A DNA stretch of 64,000 bases from Microbacterium sp. (GCA_017744855.1 JAGIAK010000001.1:35182-99181), one strand, 5' to 3'. Counted from the first letter of the stretch, positions 18,381 to 27,877 are shown. Numbers and translations are program-made. The notes: a model not told the origin generated them from the letters alone.

Positions 18381-19781
18381 TCAGCAGCGCGGAGCGCGCA
18401 GCAGCGTGATACCGGCGACGAGGCCGACCGCGGCGATGGCCGCCGCACCCACGAACGCCGCGCTGTAGCCCTCGGCGTCTCCGGCGGCCGCGCTCACCGA
18501 TGCGCTGAGCGCCGACAGCGCGGCGAGCCCGACCGCCGAGCCGATCTGGTAGCTCGTGTTGACGAGACCGGATGCCACGCCGGCATCGGCGGGCGGTGCG
18601 CTGGCGATCGCAGTGCTCAGCGAGGGCACGAACGCCAGCGACATGCCGGCCGCGGCGACGAGCGATGCGGGCAGCACGTCCGCGGCGTACACGCCGTCGG
18701 CCGGTGCGAGGGCGAGCCAGGCGATGCCGACGCCGAGCAGCGCGAAGCCGCCAGTGACCATCGCCCTGGTGCCCCAGCGTGCGGCGAGGCGCGGGGCGAC
18801 CAGGGTCATGCCGAGCACGATCACCGCTGTCATCGGCACCAGCGCGGCGCCGGCGGCGAAGGCCGATGCCCCGAGGACCTTCTGCAGGTAGAGGTTGAGG
18901 AAGAACCACATCGGGATCCACGCGGCTCCGAGCAGCAGCTGCGCGATGTTCGCGCCGCCCAGCAGCGGCAGCCGCAGCATCCCCAGACGCAGCAGCGGCT
19001 CGGATGCCTTCGCCTGTCGGACGAGGAAGGCGACGAGCAGCAGGATGCCGACGACGAGCGCTCCCAGCGTCTCCAGACTCGTCCAGCCGGCCTCGGGGGC
19101 GCGGACGATGCCGAACACGGTCAGTGCGAGGCCCGCGGTGCCGGTCACGGCGCCGACGACGTCGACCCGCCCCGGTGCGCGGGTGCCGCGGGGGAAGGCG
19201 AGGGGTGTGAGGGCGAGGATCGCGACGGCGATCGGCACCGTGACGTAGAACACCCACGGCCAGCCGAGGTACTCGGTGAGGACGCCGCCGAGGAAGACGC
19301 CGGCCGTACCGCCGATGGGGGCTGCGGCGCCGTAGACCGCGAAGGCGCGAGGCAGCTGCGGGGTGCCGCCGAACAGCGTCATCAGCAGTGCGAGCGCCGC
19401 CGGGGCGATGAGTGCGGCTCCCGCCCCCTGCACCGCACGGGAGGCGATCTCGACCCACGGCGACGTCGCGAGCCCAGCGCCCACCGAGCCGAGCAGCAGC
19501 ACGATCCAGCCGGCGGTGAAGACGCGGCGGGCGCCGAACAGGTCGGCGAGACGCCCGCCGAGCAGCAGCAGGCCGCCGAAGGCGATCACGTAGGCGTTGA
19601 ACACCCAGGACAGGCCGTCGGCGGTGAAGCCGACGTCCCTGGCGATGTCGCTGAGGGCGACGCCGATGATCGACGTGTCCATGATGACGATGAACTGGGC
19701 GGCGGCGATGAGCGTCAAGCCCAGCCCTCGGTGCGGGGTGCGGGGGAGCGCTGCGGCTCCCGCGCTCGTGGTCGTGGACAC
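18381..19781 (-). CDS. MFS transporter, drug:H+ antiporter type
   Basis: 466 aa; FIVIMDTSIIGVALSDIARDVGF, LGGRLADLFGARRVF. Confidence 0.88.
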   Translation of the reverse strand: MSTTTSAGAAALPRTPHRGLGLTLIAAAQFIVIMDTSIIGVALSDIARDVGFTADGLSWVFNAYVIAFGGLLLLGGRLADLFGARRVFTAGWIVLLLGSVGAGLATSPWVEIASRAVQGAGAALIAPAALALLMTLFGGTPQLPRAFAVYGAAAPIGGTAGVFLGGVLTEYLGWPWVFYVTVPIAVAILALTPLAFPRGTRAPGRVDVVGAVTGTAGLALTVFGIVRAPEAGWTSLETLGALVVGILLLVAFLVRQAKASEPLLRLGMLRLPLLGGANIAQLLLGAAWIPMWFFLNLYLQKVLGASAFAAGAALVPMTAVIVLGMTLVAPRLAARWGTRAMVTGGFALLGVGIAWLALAPADGVYAADVLPASLVAAAGMSLAFVPSLSTAIASAPPADAGVASGLVNTSYQIGSAVGLAALSALSASVSAAAGDAEGYSAAFVGAAAIAAVGLVAGITLLRAPRC

Positions 19782-19838
19782 GGGGGATCCTTCCGATGGG
19801 GACGCCGTCGGTCGGCATCCGTTCGAAGGAGAGAAGTT

Positions 19839-19857
19839 AATACCCCCTGGGGGTATT
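19839..19857. promoter_or_regulatory. CsoR/RcnR-type palindromic operator candidate
   Basis: AATACCCCC-T-GGGGGTATT perfect dyad upstream of the MFS gene. Confidence 0.5.
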
Positions 19858-19881
19858 CCCGAATGTGTGTAAAAAGGCTGA

Positions 19882-19909
19882 TCCCGGGGTGCGCCGCGGC
19901 ACCCCGGGA
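19882..19909 (-). terminator. Terminator of the sugar ABC operon
   Basis: TCCCGGGGTGC/GCACCCCGGGA 11-bp arms; on the minus strand followed by atcagccTTTTTac. Confidence 0.6.
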
Positions 19910-19916
19910 GGGGCGT

Positions 19917-20831
19917 TCAGCCCTTCACGCCGCTCGCCGCGATACCCGCGACGAACACGCGCTGCGTGACCAGGAACACCAGCAGCGTCGGCAACGACGC
20001 GATGACGGCTCCCGCCAGCACGACGTTCTGGTACTCGAAGCTCATCGTGTACGACATGAGCCGGTTCAGCGTCAGCACCACCGGGTAGAGAGCCTCAGAA
20101 CGGAGGATCGACAGCGGCCAGATGAAGTTGTTCCAGGCGTAGACGAACATGAACACCGCGAGCGTCACGATCGCCGGCTTGAGCAGCGGCACGACGAACT
20201 GCCAGACGATGCGGAACTCTCCAGCGCCGTCCATGCGCGCCGCCTCGATCAGCTCGTCGGGGATGTCGCGTATGAACTGCCGCATCAGGAAGATCCCGAA
20301 CGCGTTGGCGAGCCACGGCAGCATGACCCCGAGATAGGTGTCCGAGAGCCCCATGCTGTTGACGAGGTAGTACAGCGGTACAAGGGTGACGATCGGCGGG
20401 AGGAACATCGTGGCGACGATCGCCCAGAACAGCAGGTCGCGCCCCTTGAAGGTGTGCTTCGCGAACACGTACCCGGCCAGGATGCTGGTGGCCAGCACGC
20501 TGATCGTCGACCCGCCGGCGATGATGACGCTGTTCATCATCGACTGCAGGAACGGCACGGCGGTGAGGGCCGTCGCGGCCTGGTCGAGCGTCGGGTTCGT
20601 CGGGAACCAGGTCGGCGGGATCTGCGAGAACTCCGCAGGTGACTTCAGCGCCGAGATCACCAGCCAGTACAGCGGGAACAGCGGCAGGAGGGCGACGACC
20701 GCGAGCAGCACGTACAGCACGGCCGTGGAGACGCGCCGTCGCAGCGGCATCCGTCGTGGCGGGATGGACGCCTGGGGCGTCCGAGTCGCCGACGGTGCGG
20801 GGGCCGCGGGGGTCGCGGTGGTGAGCGTCAT
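19917..20831 (-). CDS. Carbohydrate ABC transporter permease (MalG-like)
   Basis: LPLFPLYWLVISALKSPAEF, EAARMDGAGEFRIVWQFVVPLLKPAI EAA loop. Confidence 0.9.
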   Translation of the reverse strand: MTLTTATPAAPAPSATRTPQASIPPRRMPLRRRVSTAVLYVLLAVVALLPLFPLYWLVISALKSPAEFSQIPPTWFPTNPTLDQAATALTAVPFLQSMMNSVIIAGGSTISVLATSILAGYVFAKHTFKGRDLLFWAIVATMFLPPIVTLVPLYYLVNSMGLSDTYLGVMLPWLANAFGIFLMRQFIRDIPDELIEAARMDGAGEFRIVWQFVVPLLKPAIVTLAVFMFVYAWNNFIWPLSILRSEALYPVVLTLNRLMSYTMSFEYQNVVLAGAVIASLPTLLVFLVTQRVFVAGIAASGVKG

Positions 20832-21760
20832 CGCGTGCGTCCCTTCATGACGATTCCGAGGACCCCGCCCACGGCGATGATCATCAGGAAGAGCGAGACG
20901 GCGAGCGCCGAGGACTCCCCGGCCATGCCGTACTGGAACGCCGTGCGCTGGATCTCGAACGACACCATGTTCGTCGAGTTCGCCGGACCTCCCTGTGTCA
21001 GCAGGTAGATCGGGTCGAAGACCTGGATCGAGTTGATGAAGGTCATCAGGATCACGAACACGAGAGACGGCCGCAGCAGCGGGATCGTGATCGACCAGGT
21101 CTGGCGCACGATACCGGCGCCGTCGATGCGGGCGGCCTCGTAGAGGTCCTCTGAGATCTGCGTGAGTCCGGCGATGAGCAGGATGACGTAGTAGCCCAGC
21201 ATCTGCCACACGTTGAAGATCACCAGCGACACGAGCGCCCACTGCGGGTCGCTGAGCCATCCGGGCGGGTCGATGCCGAGCGCGGCGACCATCGTGCTGA
21301 GCGGACCGTAGCCCGGGGCGTAGATGTTGCTCCAGATGATCACGATCGCGATCGTCGGGATCACATAGGTCGCGAACAGGAGCACGCGCACGACGCCTTT
21401 GCCCTTGAGGCGGGGGAAGAACAACAGGAGGGCGATGAGCAGTGCGATCGGCACGGTGATCACTATCGACAACACCACGTACAGGGCCGTGTTGCCGAGT
21501 GCCTGCACCCGGGTGGCGTCGGCGAAGAGGCCGGAGTAATTGTCCAGGCCCACCCACGTCATGTCGGTGATCGGGGTGAACATCGACCAGCGGTGCAGGC
21601 TGATCCACACGGTCATCAGGGTCGGGATGAGGGTGAAGACGCCGATGATGATCAGGGCGGGGCTGAGAAACAGCGCCGACCAGCCTCTGGTCGAGGCGAT
21701 GCTTCGGCGCTTCGGGCCGCGGAGGGAGGGCGCCGCGGCTGCGCGTTCGAGGGTCGTCAA
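20828..21760 (-). CDS. Sugar ABC transporter permease (MalF-like)
   Basis: EAARIDGAGIVRQTWSITIPLLRPSL EAA loop; probable TTG start at 21760. Confidence 0.88.
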   Translation of the reverse strand: MTTLERAAAAPSLRGPKRRSIASTRGWSALFLSPALIIIGVFTLIPTLMTVWISLHRWSMFTPITDMTWVGLDNYSGLFADATRVQALGNTALYVVLSIVITVPIALLIALLLFFPRLKGKGVVRVLLFATYVIPTIAIVIIWSNIYAPGYGPLSTMVAALGIDPPGWLSDPQWALVSLVIFNVWQMLGYYVILLIAGLTQISEDLYEAARIDGAGIVRQTWSITIPLLRPSLVFVILMTFINSIQVFDPIYLLTQGGPANSTNMVSFEIQRTAFQYGMAGESSALAVSLFLMIIAVGGVLGIVMKGRTR

Positions 21761-21815
21761 GACAAGCCTTTCGAGAAGGTGGCGGGGAGACGCGTCGCGC
21801 CTCCCCGCCGGGGTG

Positions 21816-23132
21816 TCACTGAGCGGACTTGAGTGCGGCGTCGACGTCGCGTGCCGCGTTCTCCATCGCCGTCTTCGCGTCGACCTGACCGTTGATGAGC
21901 GCCTCGAGCTGGCGCTGCAGCGCGTCGGTCGCCGCGGGTCCGCCGAGCACGGTCGGGAACGGGGTCGCATCCTGGAGTGCCGTGACGTACGACGAGAGGA
22001 ACGGGGTCTCCAGCTGCGCCGCATGCGCCTCGAGGTCAGATGCCCGGGTGGGCAGGATGCCCATCGACAGCAGGATGTCCGCCATCGCGGACGACCCGCT
22101 CTCACCGGAGTCCGGACCGTTGAGGTAGCTGAGGAACTCCCAGGCCGCCTTCTGGCGGGCGACGGACGCCTTGCCGTTGACCATCGTCATCCACGAGTAC
22201 GAGATCGACGAGGACTTGTCTCCGCTCGGTCCCACGGGGATCGGCGCGGTGGCGACCTCGTCGAAGCCGTCGCCCATGCCGTCGCGCAGTGCGCTCTCCC
22301 ACCAGTTGGCCATGATGATCATGCCGGTCTGGCCGTTGACGAACGAGTCGAGGTAGGGGCCGGTGGTGTTCGCGTTGGCCGTCGACTTGCGCGGGTCGGT
22401 CGACTTATCGGCGATGAGCTTCGCGTACAGCTCCGCCGTCTCGATCGCCTCGGGGCTGGTCAGCTCCGACGCCGTGCCGTCCTCGTTCAGGAACGAGCCG
22501 CCGTTGGACGCGAGCAGCGAGAGGAACGGGTGCACGACACCCGAGTTCCAGCCCGTGATCACGCCGAGGCCCTGCTGGTCACCGGTCGTGAGTGCCTTCG
22601 CATCCTTCACCAGGGCGTCCCAGTCGGCCGGCGGTTCGGAGATGCCCGCGGCGTCGAACAGCGCCTTGTTGTAGTTGAGCTGGTAGAGATCGATCTCGTT
22701 CGGGATCCCGTAGACCTTGCCGCCGTTGCTCGCGGCCGCGGCGACGCCAGCCGGCCAGTTCGCCGTGACGTCGTCGGCCACGTCGGACGGGGCGGCGGCG
22801 GCGAGCCCGTCGCGGACGAGTTCGGGCAGCCACGCGTCGTAGATGCCGACGATCGCGGGGCCGTCGGCCGAGGCGCCCTGAGTGCGCAGCGTCGAGAGCA
22901 GGTTGCCGAACGGCACCGCCTGCACCTTGACGGTGATGTCGGGGTGGTCCGCCGTGAATGCCTTGCCTGCATCCTCCAGCATCTTGACCTGATCGGGGCC
23001 CCAGTGGGTGAGGAAGGTGAGCTCCTGGGCGCCACCGGCGTCGCCGGATCCGCCGGTCGAACCGGTGCAGCCGGCGAGGGACAGCGTCGTCGCGAGTCCC
23101 AGTGCGGTGACCGCGAGAAGTGATTTCTTCAT
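21816..23132 (-). CDS. Extracellular sugar-binding lipoprotein of ABC transporter
   Basis: Lipobox LSLAGCTGS; family 1 SBP pattern LTFLTHWGPDQVKMLEDAGKAFTADHPDITVKV. Confidence 0.9.
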   Translation of the reverse strand: MKKSLLAVTALGLATTLSLAGCTGSTGGSGDAGGAQELTFLTHWGPDQVKMLEDAGKAFTADHPDITVKVQAVPFGNLLSTLRTQGASADGPAIVGIYDAWLPELVRDGLAAAAPSDVADDVTANWPAGVAAAASNGGKVYGIPNEIDLYQLNYNKALFDAAGISEPPADWDALVKDAKALTTGDQQGLGVITGWNSGVVHPFLSLLASNGGSFLNEDGTASELTSPEAIETAELYAKLIADKSTDPRKSTANANTTGPYLDSFVNGQTGMIIMANWWESALRDGMGDGFDEVATAPIPVGPSGDKSSSISYSWMTMVNGKASVARQKAAWEFLSYLNGPDSGESGSSAMADILLSMGILPTRASDLEAHAAQLETPFLSSYVTALQDATPFPTVLGGPAATDALQRQLEALINGQVDAKTAMENAARDVDAALKSAQ

Positions 23133-23175
23133 GGTTCCTTCGTTTCTGTGGGTGTGTGTCGGGTAGGGGTGAGGC

Positions 23176-23868
23176 TCACGGGCCGGCGAGGGCGAACTTC
23201 TCGGTGCCTGCGCTCTTGAATGCGGCGGCGCGCTGCTCGCCGACCAGGCACCCCTTCACCTGCATGAGGGCGGAGTAGTAGTCGATGAAGCGGAAGCCGT
23301 ACGTCTCGCCGCGGGCGAAGGCGTGCTCCTGGATGCCGGTGCGCCACAGTTCGTAGGCGGCATCGGGGATGCCGAAGAACGTGTCGGCCTCGAAGCCCTC
23401 CATGTCCTCCCAGTTCTCCGCGTGCAGGATCGTCGGCACCGAGAAGCGTTCCGCGTCGATCTCCTCGATCGGGATGGAGGCCAGGAACGCGCCGCGCAGC
23501 GCGGCCTGGGCCGCGCGCTCGTGATCGCGGTGCATCGAGTGCAGCCAGTGCGTGATGAGGATGTCGGGCCTGGCCTCGCGGATCACCTCGGCGATCTGCT
23601 CGGCCACAGCCTCGTCGTCGGGGAGGAACCCGTCGGAGTAGTCGAGCGTGATCAGCTCGGCCCCGATCGTGTCGGCGAAGAAGCGGGCCTCGCGGAGCTT
23701 CTGCCCCCGGTACTCGCTCGGTGCGATCGTGGGGTGGCCGCGCTCGCCGTAGGTGCAGTCGACGATGATGGCGCGCCCGCCTTCGAGCACGACCTTGGCG
23801 AGGGTGGGGCCGGCGGTCAGCTCCATGTCGCCGATGTGTCCGCCGACGGCGATGACGGTCTTAGGCAT
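23176..23868 (-). CDS. PIG-L (LmbE-like) family protein, variant active site
   Basis: AVGGHIGDMELTAG in place of AHPDDxE; ITHWLHSMHRDHERAAQAAL second metal motif. Confidence 0.82.
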   Translation of the reverse strand: MPKTVIAVGGHIGDMELTAGPTLAKVVLEGGRAIIVDCTYGERGHPTIAPSEYRGQKLREARFFADTIGAELITLDYSDGFLPDDEAVAEQIAEVIREARPDILITHWLHSMHRDHERAAQAALRGAFLASIPIEEIDAERFSVPTILHAENWEDMEGFEADTFFGIPDAAYELWRTGIQEHAFARGETYGFRFIDYYSALMQVKGCLVGEQRAAAFKSAGTEKFALAGP

Positions 23869-24853
23869 TGCGGTGTGCTCCGATCTCTGCGCGAAGGATG
23901 TCGAAAGTGCGGGTCGCGGCGAATCCGGTCTTGGCGTAGAGGGCTGACGCCGTCGAGCCCTCATCGGCCCACAGGAACCACGCGCTGTGTGCGCCGAGAG
24001 CGGTCATCCGCTCCAGGGTGAGGTGCAGCAGCACCTTGCCGAGCCCGGTTCCACGGCTCTCCGGGAGCACGCCGAACGGGCCGAACCGCTCGATCACGGA
24101 CTCGTAGGTACCGTGCATCGCCCAGCCGAGCACCTCGCCTGCCGGGTTCTTGGCGATGAGGATGCGCTCAAGCGGCATGCCGCCGAGCACGCCCTCGCGG
24201 ATCGCACGCGCCCAATCGGAGTTGAACGATTCACCGGCGATGCGGATCAGGGGTACGAGGTCGTCGTCGCCAGGAGTGCCCAGGTGCCACCCCTCCGTGC
24301 GGAGCGTGTCGATGCGCTCACGCACCTCGGTCGGCATCTCGTATCCGATCAGGGAGCGGTCCATGGCGCTCGGATGCTCGATACGCGTGAAGCCGAGCGA
24401 AGCGAGCAGGGCGGATGCGGCGGGGTAACGGTCGGCGTCGAGACCGGGGAGCACGTAGTTGGGGGTGTACGCCGAGAAGATCACCTCGGTTGCGCCGTGC
24501 GAGCGGAGCCATTCCATCGCGGAGTTCAGCAGGGTGCGACCGAGGCCGCGACGGCGGTGCTCGGGGACCACGAAGAAGAACGGGATCCATCCGGTGCCGG
24601 GCTGCAGGTCGTCGCCGTCGTGCGCGATGCGTCGGCGCACGGCGTACGCGGCTCCGACGATCTCGCCGCCATCTTCGGCGACGAACAGCCCGTCGGCGTC
24701 GAAGTTGCGATCGAGCAGCACCAGATCACGCAGTCGTGCGGCGGTGATGCCGTCCTGTGGCGCGGATCGCGTCCAGGCGTCGGCGAGAGCGGCGCTCTCA
24801 CCTGGGTGGAATGTGCGCACCGTCGTGGTGCCGGCCTCGTGCTGCAACGTCAT
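23861..24853 (-). CDS. Tandem-domain GNAT acetyltransferase
   Basis: Two acetyl-CoA motifs, VPEHRRRGLGRTLL and LPESRGTGLGKVLL; alternative start 24898. Confidence 0.85.
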   Translation of the reverse strand: MTLQHEAGTTTVRTFHPGESAALADAWTRSAPQDGITAARLRDLVLLDRNFDADGLFVAEDGGEIVGAAYAVRRRIAHDGDDLQPGTGWIPFFFVVPEHRRRGLGRTLLNSAMEWLRSHGATEVIFSAYTPNYVLPGLDADRYPAASALLASLGFTRIEHPSAMDRSLIGYEMPTEVRERIDTLRTEGWHLGTPGDDDLVPLIRIAGESFNSDWARAIREGVLGGMPLERILIAKNPAGEVLGWAMHGTYESVIERFGPFGVLPESRGTGLGKVLLHLTLERMTALGAHSAWFLWADEGSTASALYAKTGFAATRTFDILRAEIGAHRNA

Positions 24854-24918
24854 CGTCCTCTCGCCGTCGGGTGACCCCAGTATGGCAAGAATGTTCATCG
24901 CTGTCGATAGGCGCGGAG

Positions 24919-24932
24919 ATGATTTACATCAT
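24919..24932. promoter_or_regulatory. Short dyad upstream of the GNAT/PIG-L/ABC operon
   Basis: ATGAT-ttac-ATCAT. Confidence 0.3.
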
Positions 24933-25020
24933 TGAGATGCAATCGTGTTGCGTGGCCGGACGCGCAGGGGTTCGGAGGCCCGAGGTCGCGGGTGCGGGCG
25001 CGGGGCGCCGGCCGGGTGTC

Positions 25021-25878
25021 TCAGTCGTGTAGTGCCCGCGTCGCCTCGCGCGTGCGCTGCAGCGCGTCGACCGTCTCGGCGAACCGTCGCTTGGCGACGC
25101 CGACGAAGAGGCAGTCGACCAGGGCCAGCTGGGCGATGCGGCTGACCATCGCCCCGGCGCGGAAGGTCGACTCCCTGACCTCGGTGAACAGGGCGTGGTC
25201 GGCGGCGTGGGCAAGAGGGGAGTCCTTGGCGGAGGTGACGGCGATCGTGGCGGCGCCGTTGGCTCGAGCCGCCTCGAGGAACCGTACGGTCTCGAACGTC
25301 GAGCCTGCGTGTGAGAATCCGATCGCCACGGTGGGTGCGGCGTGCAGCACGGCGGCGGCGATGGCCTCGTGCGGATCGGCAAGCGCGTGGGCGTTGCGTC
25401 CGACGCGGAGGAGCTTGTGTGCCAGGTCGACCGCGACGAACTGGCTCGCTCCGATGCCGAAGAGCAGGATGCGCTCTGCTCCGTCGATCGCGTCGATGGC
25501 TGCATCGAGCACGTCGAAGTCAAGCTGAGCGATGGTCTCCTCGATCGCCAGCAGCTCCAGCGCCGCGAGCTTGGACACCGCCTCGGGAAGGGTGTCCTCG
25601 TCGGAGATCTCCGAGCCGAAGGCGCCGCGGCCGGAGAACTGCGCGGCCTCCTTGCCCAACTCGGTCGCCAGGGCCATGCGCAGGGGTGCATACCCGCTGA
25701 AACCGATCGCCCGGCAGAATCGCACGACGGAGGCCACCGAGGTGCTGCATTCCTCGGCCAGCTCGTTGATCGTCTTGTCGACGACGACGGAGGGGTTCTC
25801 TCTGATCGCCGCGGCGATGCGGGCGAGTGACGGGGGCAGTGTCGAGGCGGATGCCTCGATCGTCGACTGGATGCTCAT
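25021..25878 (-). CDS. MurR/RpiR family transcriptional regulator
   Basis: N-terminal HTH_6 (ECSTSVASVVRFCRAIGFSGYAPLRMALA) and SIS domain (GIGASQFVAVDLAHKLLRVG, GFSHAGSTFETV). Confidence 0.9.
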   Translation of the reverse strand: MSIQSTIEASASTLPPSLARIAAAIRENPSVVVDKTINELAEECSTSVASVVRFCRAIGFSGYAPLRMALATELGKEAAQFSGRGAFGSEISDEDTLPEAVSKLAALELLAIEETIAQLDFDVLDAAIDAIDGAERILLFGIGASQFVAVDLAHKLLRVGRNAHALADPHEAIAAAVLHAAPTVAIGFSHAGSTFETVRFLEAARANGAATIAVTSAKDSPLAHAADHALFTEVRESTFRAGAMVSRIAQLALVDCLFVGVAKRRFAETVDALQRTREATRALHD

Positions 25879-25963
25879 CCCGCTCCTCCGTGGTGTAGGA
25901 CTCTCAGTATGTCGCGGTGATCGGCGCGGAGCGCGGATATCGGCGACGCCGCATCCCTTGATA

Positions 25964-26012
25964 GTAAATTCTTTTCATCAAATCTGGAAGTAATGTAGTC
26001 TCTTTTCGAGAA
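25964..26012. promoter_or_regulatory. Two direct-repeat operator candidates in the RpiR/kinase divergent promoter
   Basis: GTAaatTCTTTTCatcAA (25964-25981) and GTAgtcTCTTTTCgagAA (25995-26012), 31 bp apart. Confidence 0.45.
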
Positions 26013-26035
26013 CTGATGGCCTGACGAGGAGTGGG

Positions 26036-26926
26036 ATGAGCACCGAGCACACGATCGCCGCGGTCGATCTGGGCAAGACCAGATGCCGCGTCGCGACCGC
26101 CGACGCCGGTGTGCGTACGGGCGTCGGGGCTCCCGGCCTCGCTGCGCCGCACGGCGTGGAACGTGCGGTCGAGGCCATCCTCCCGCTGCTCGCCCTCGTC
26201 GGAGCCCCCACTCTCCTCGGTGTCGGCGCCGCGGGCGCTTGGGCGGCTCCGGATGCCGCGCAGGAGCTCGCCGACCGGCTCACCGCCGCGACCGGTGCAC
26301 GCACCGCCGTCGCCTCCGATGTCGTCACCGCGCACGCCGGAGCCCTCGCCGGTGCACCGGGAGTGCTGTTGATCGCGGGCACGGGCGCGGCGGCGCTGGG
26401 AGCGGATGCCGACGGCATCCGCCTCGTCGACGGCTGGGGTCCCGACATCGGCGATCTCGGCAGCGGCTCCTGGCTCGGCAGGGAAGCGGTGCGAGCCGTG
26501 CAGCGTGCCGCCGCGCGGCTCGGCCCCGCCACCGTGCTCTCGGACGTCGTCCGCGCACACATCGCCCCGACATCCGACCCCATCGCATGGACGGCGCAGC
26601 AGGAGCCCCTTGCGCGCGCGCTCGGCGCGTTCGCGCCCGCCGTGCTCGACGCCGCGGCGGAGGGCGACGAGGTCTCCCTCGGCATAGCGCGGGAGGCCGT
26701 CCGTCTGCTGACCGCCTCTGCCGTCGCGGCCTCCGCGACGACGACCGAGGTCGCGCTGCACGGCGGTCTCATCGATCACTCCTGGTTCCGCGCCGCCCTC
26801 GGCGCCGCCCTCGCCGACGCCGGACGCACCGTTGTGCCGTCGGCCGGCGACGCCCTCGACGGCGCCGTGCTCCTCGCTCGCCGCGCCGATCTCCTCCACG
26901 AAAGGTTCGTGCACCGTGCCGAATGA
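26036..26926 (+). CDS. BadF/BadG-type N-acetylhexosamine (GlcNAc/MurNAc) kinase
   Basis: AAVDLGKTRCRV, LIAGTGAAAL, GWGPDIGDLGSGSWLGREAV; immediately followed by murQ. Confidence 0.8.
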   Translation: MSTEHTIAAVDLGKTRCRVATADAGVRTGVGAPGLAAPHGVERAVEAILPLLALVGAPTLLGVGAAGAWAAPDAAQELADRLTAATGARTAVASDVVTAHAGALAGAPGVLLIAGTGAAALGADADGIRLVDGWGPDIGDLGSGSWLGREAVRAVQRAAARLGPATVLSDVVRAHIAPTSDPIAWTAQQEPLARALGAFAPAVLDAAAEGDEVSLGIAREAVRLLTASAVAASATTTEVALHGGLIDHSWFRAALGAALADAGRTVVPSAGDALDGAVLLARRADLLHERFVHRAE

Positions 26927-27851
26927 CGACATCCGCCTGACCGCCCTGCTCGACGAGCTCTCGCGCCTCGGCACCGAGGCGTCGACGACGGAGCGCGGCG
27001 ACCTCGACGTGCTCGACACCGCGGAGCTGGTGCGCAGCATGAACGCCGAGGACCGTCGGGTGCCAGAAGCCGTCGCCGAGCGCGCCGCCGAGATCGCGGC
27101 GGCCGTCGACGGCATCGTCGAGCGCTTCCGCCGCGGCGGGCGCCTCATCTACATCGGCGCGGGCACGGCCGGACGCATCGGCGTGCTCGACGCGAGCGAA
27201 TGCCCGCCCACCTTCGGCACCGACCCGTCGATGGTCGTCGGGCTCATCGCAGGCGGGGAGACCGCGATCCGCTCAGCCGTGGAGAACGCCGAAGACGACG
27301 ACCAGGCCGCGGCCGCCTCGCTGCGCGAGTTGGGGCTCTCCGACCGCGACACCGTCGTCGGCATCTCGGCATCGGGGCGCACGCCGTACGTGATCGGCGG
27401 ACTCGCCTTCGCCCGCGAGGTCGGAGCCCTCACCGTCGCGATCGCATCGAACGCGGACTCGGCCATCGGCGCCGTCGCGGAGATCGCGATCGAGGTCGTA
27501 ACCGGCCCCGAGTTCATCTCCGGATCGACGCGGCTCAAGTCGGGCACCGCGCAGAAGCTCGTGGTGAACATGCTCACGACGCTCTCGATGATCAAGCTCG
27601 GCAAGACCTACCGCGGCGTCATGGTCGACCTGCTCGCCACGAACGAGAAGCTGCATGCGCGCTCGATCCGCACCGTGTCGCAGCTCGCCGGCGTGGGTGT
27701 GGACGAGGCCTCCGAGGCGCTCGCCGCGGCGTCCGGTTCGGTCAAGCTCGCCCTGCTCATGCTCGCGACCGGCGCACCGGTCGAGGCTGCGTCGTCGGCG
27801 TTGGAGCGCGCAGACGGCATCCTCCGCGAGGCGATCTCGGCGCTGAGCTAG
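26916..27851 (+). CDS. murQ: N-acetylmuramic acid 6-phosphate etherase
   Basis: GRLIYIGAGTAGRIGVLDASECPPTFGTDP, GISASGRTPYVIGGL, GSTRLKSGTAQKLVVNMLTT; GTG start overlaps the kinase. Confidence 0.92.
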   Translation: MPNDDIRLTALLDELSRLGTEASTTERGDLDVLDTAELVRSMNAEDRRVPEAVAERAAEIAAAVDGIVERFRRGGRLIYIGAGTAGRIGVLDASECPPTFGTDPSMVVGLIAGGETAIRSAVENAEDDDQAAAASLRELGLSDRDTVVGISASGRTPYVIGGLAFAREVGALTVAIASNADSAIGAVAEIAIEVVTGPEFISGSTRLKSGTAQKLVVNMLTTLSMIKLGKTYRGVMVDLLATNEKLHARSIRTVSQLAGVGVDEASEALAAASGSVKLALLMLATGAPVEAASSALERADGILREAISALS

Positions 27852-27877
27852 AAGCGATCGCGTCGCGAACGATCGGC

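Noticed and set aside
18375-20642. 755-aa plus-strand ORF
   Set aside because: Low-complexity Arg/Asp/Gly-rich antisense shadow of the MFS and MalG genes.
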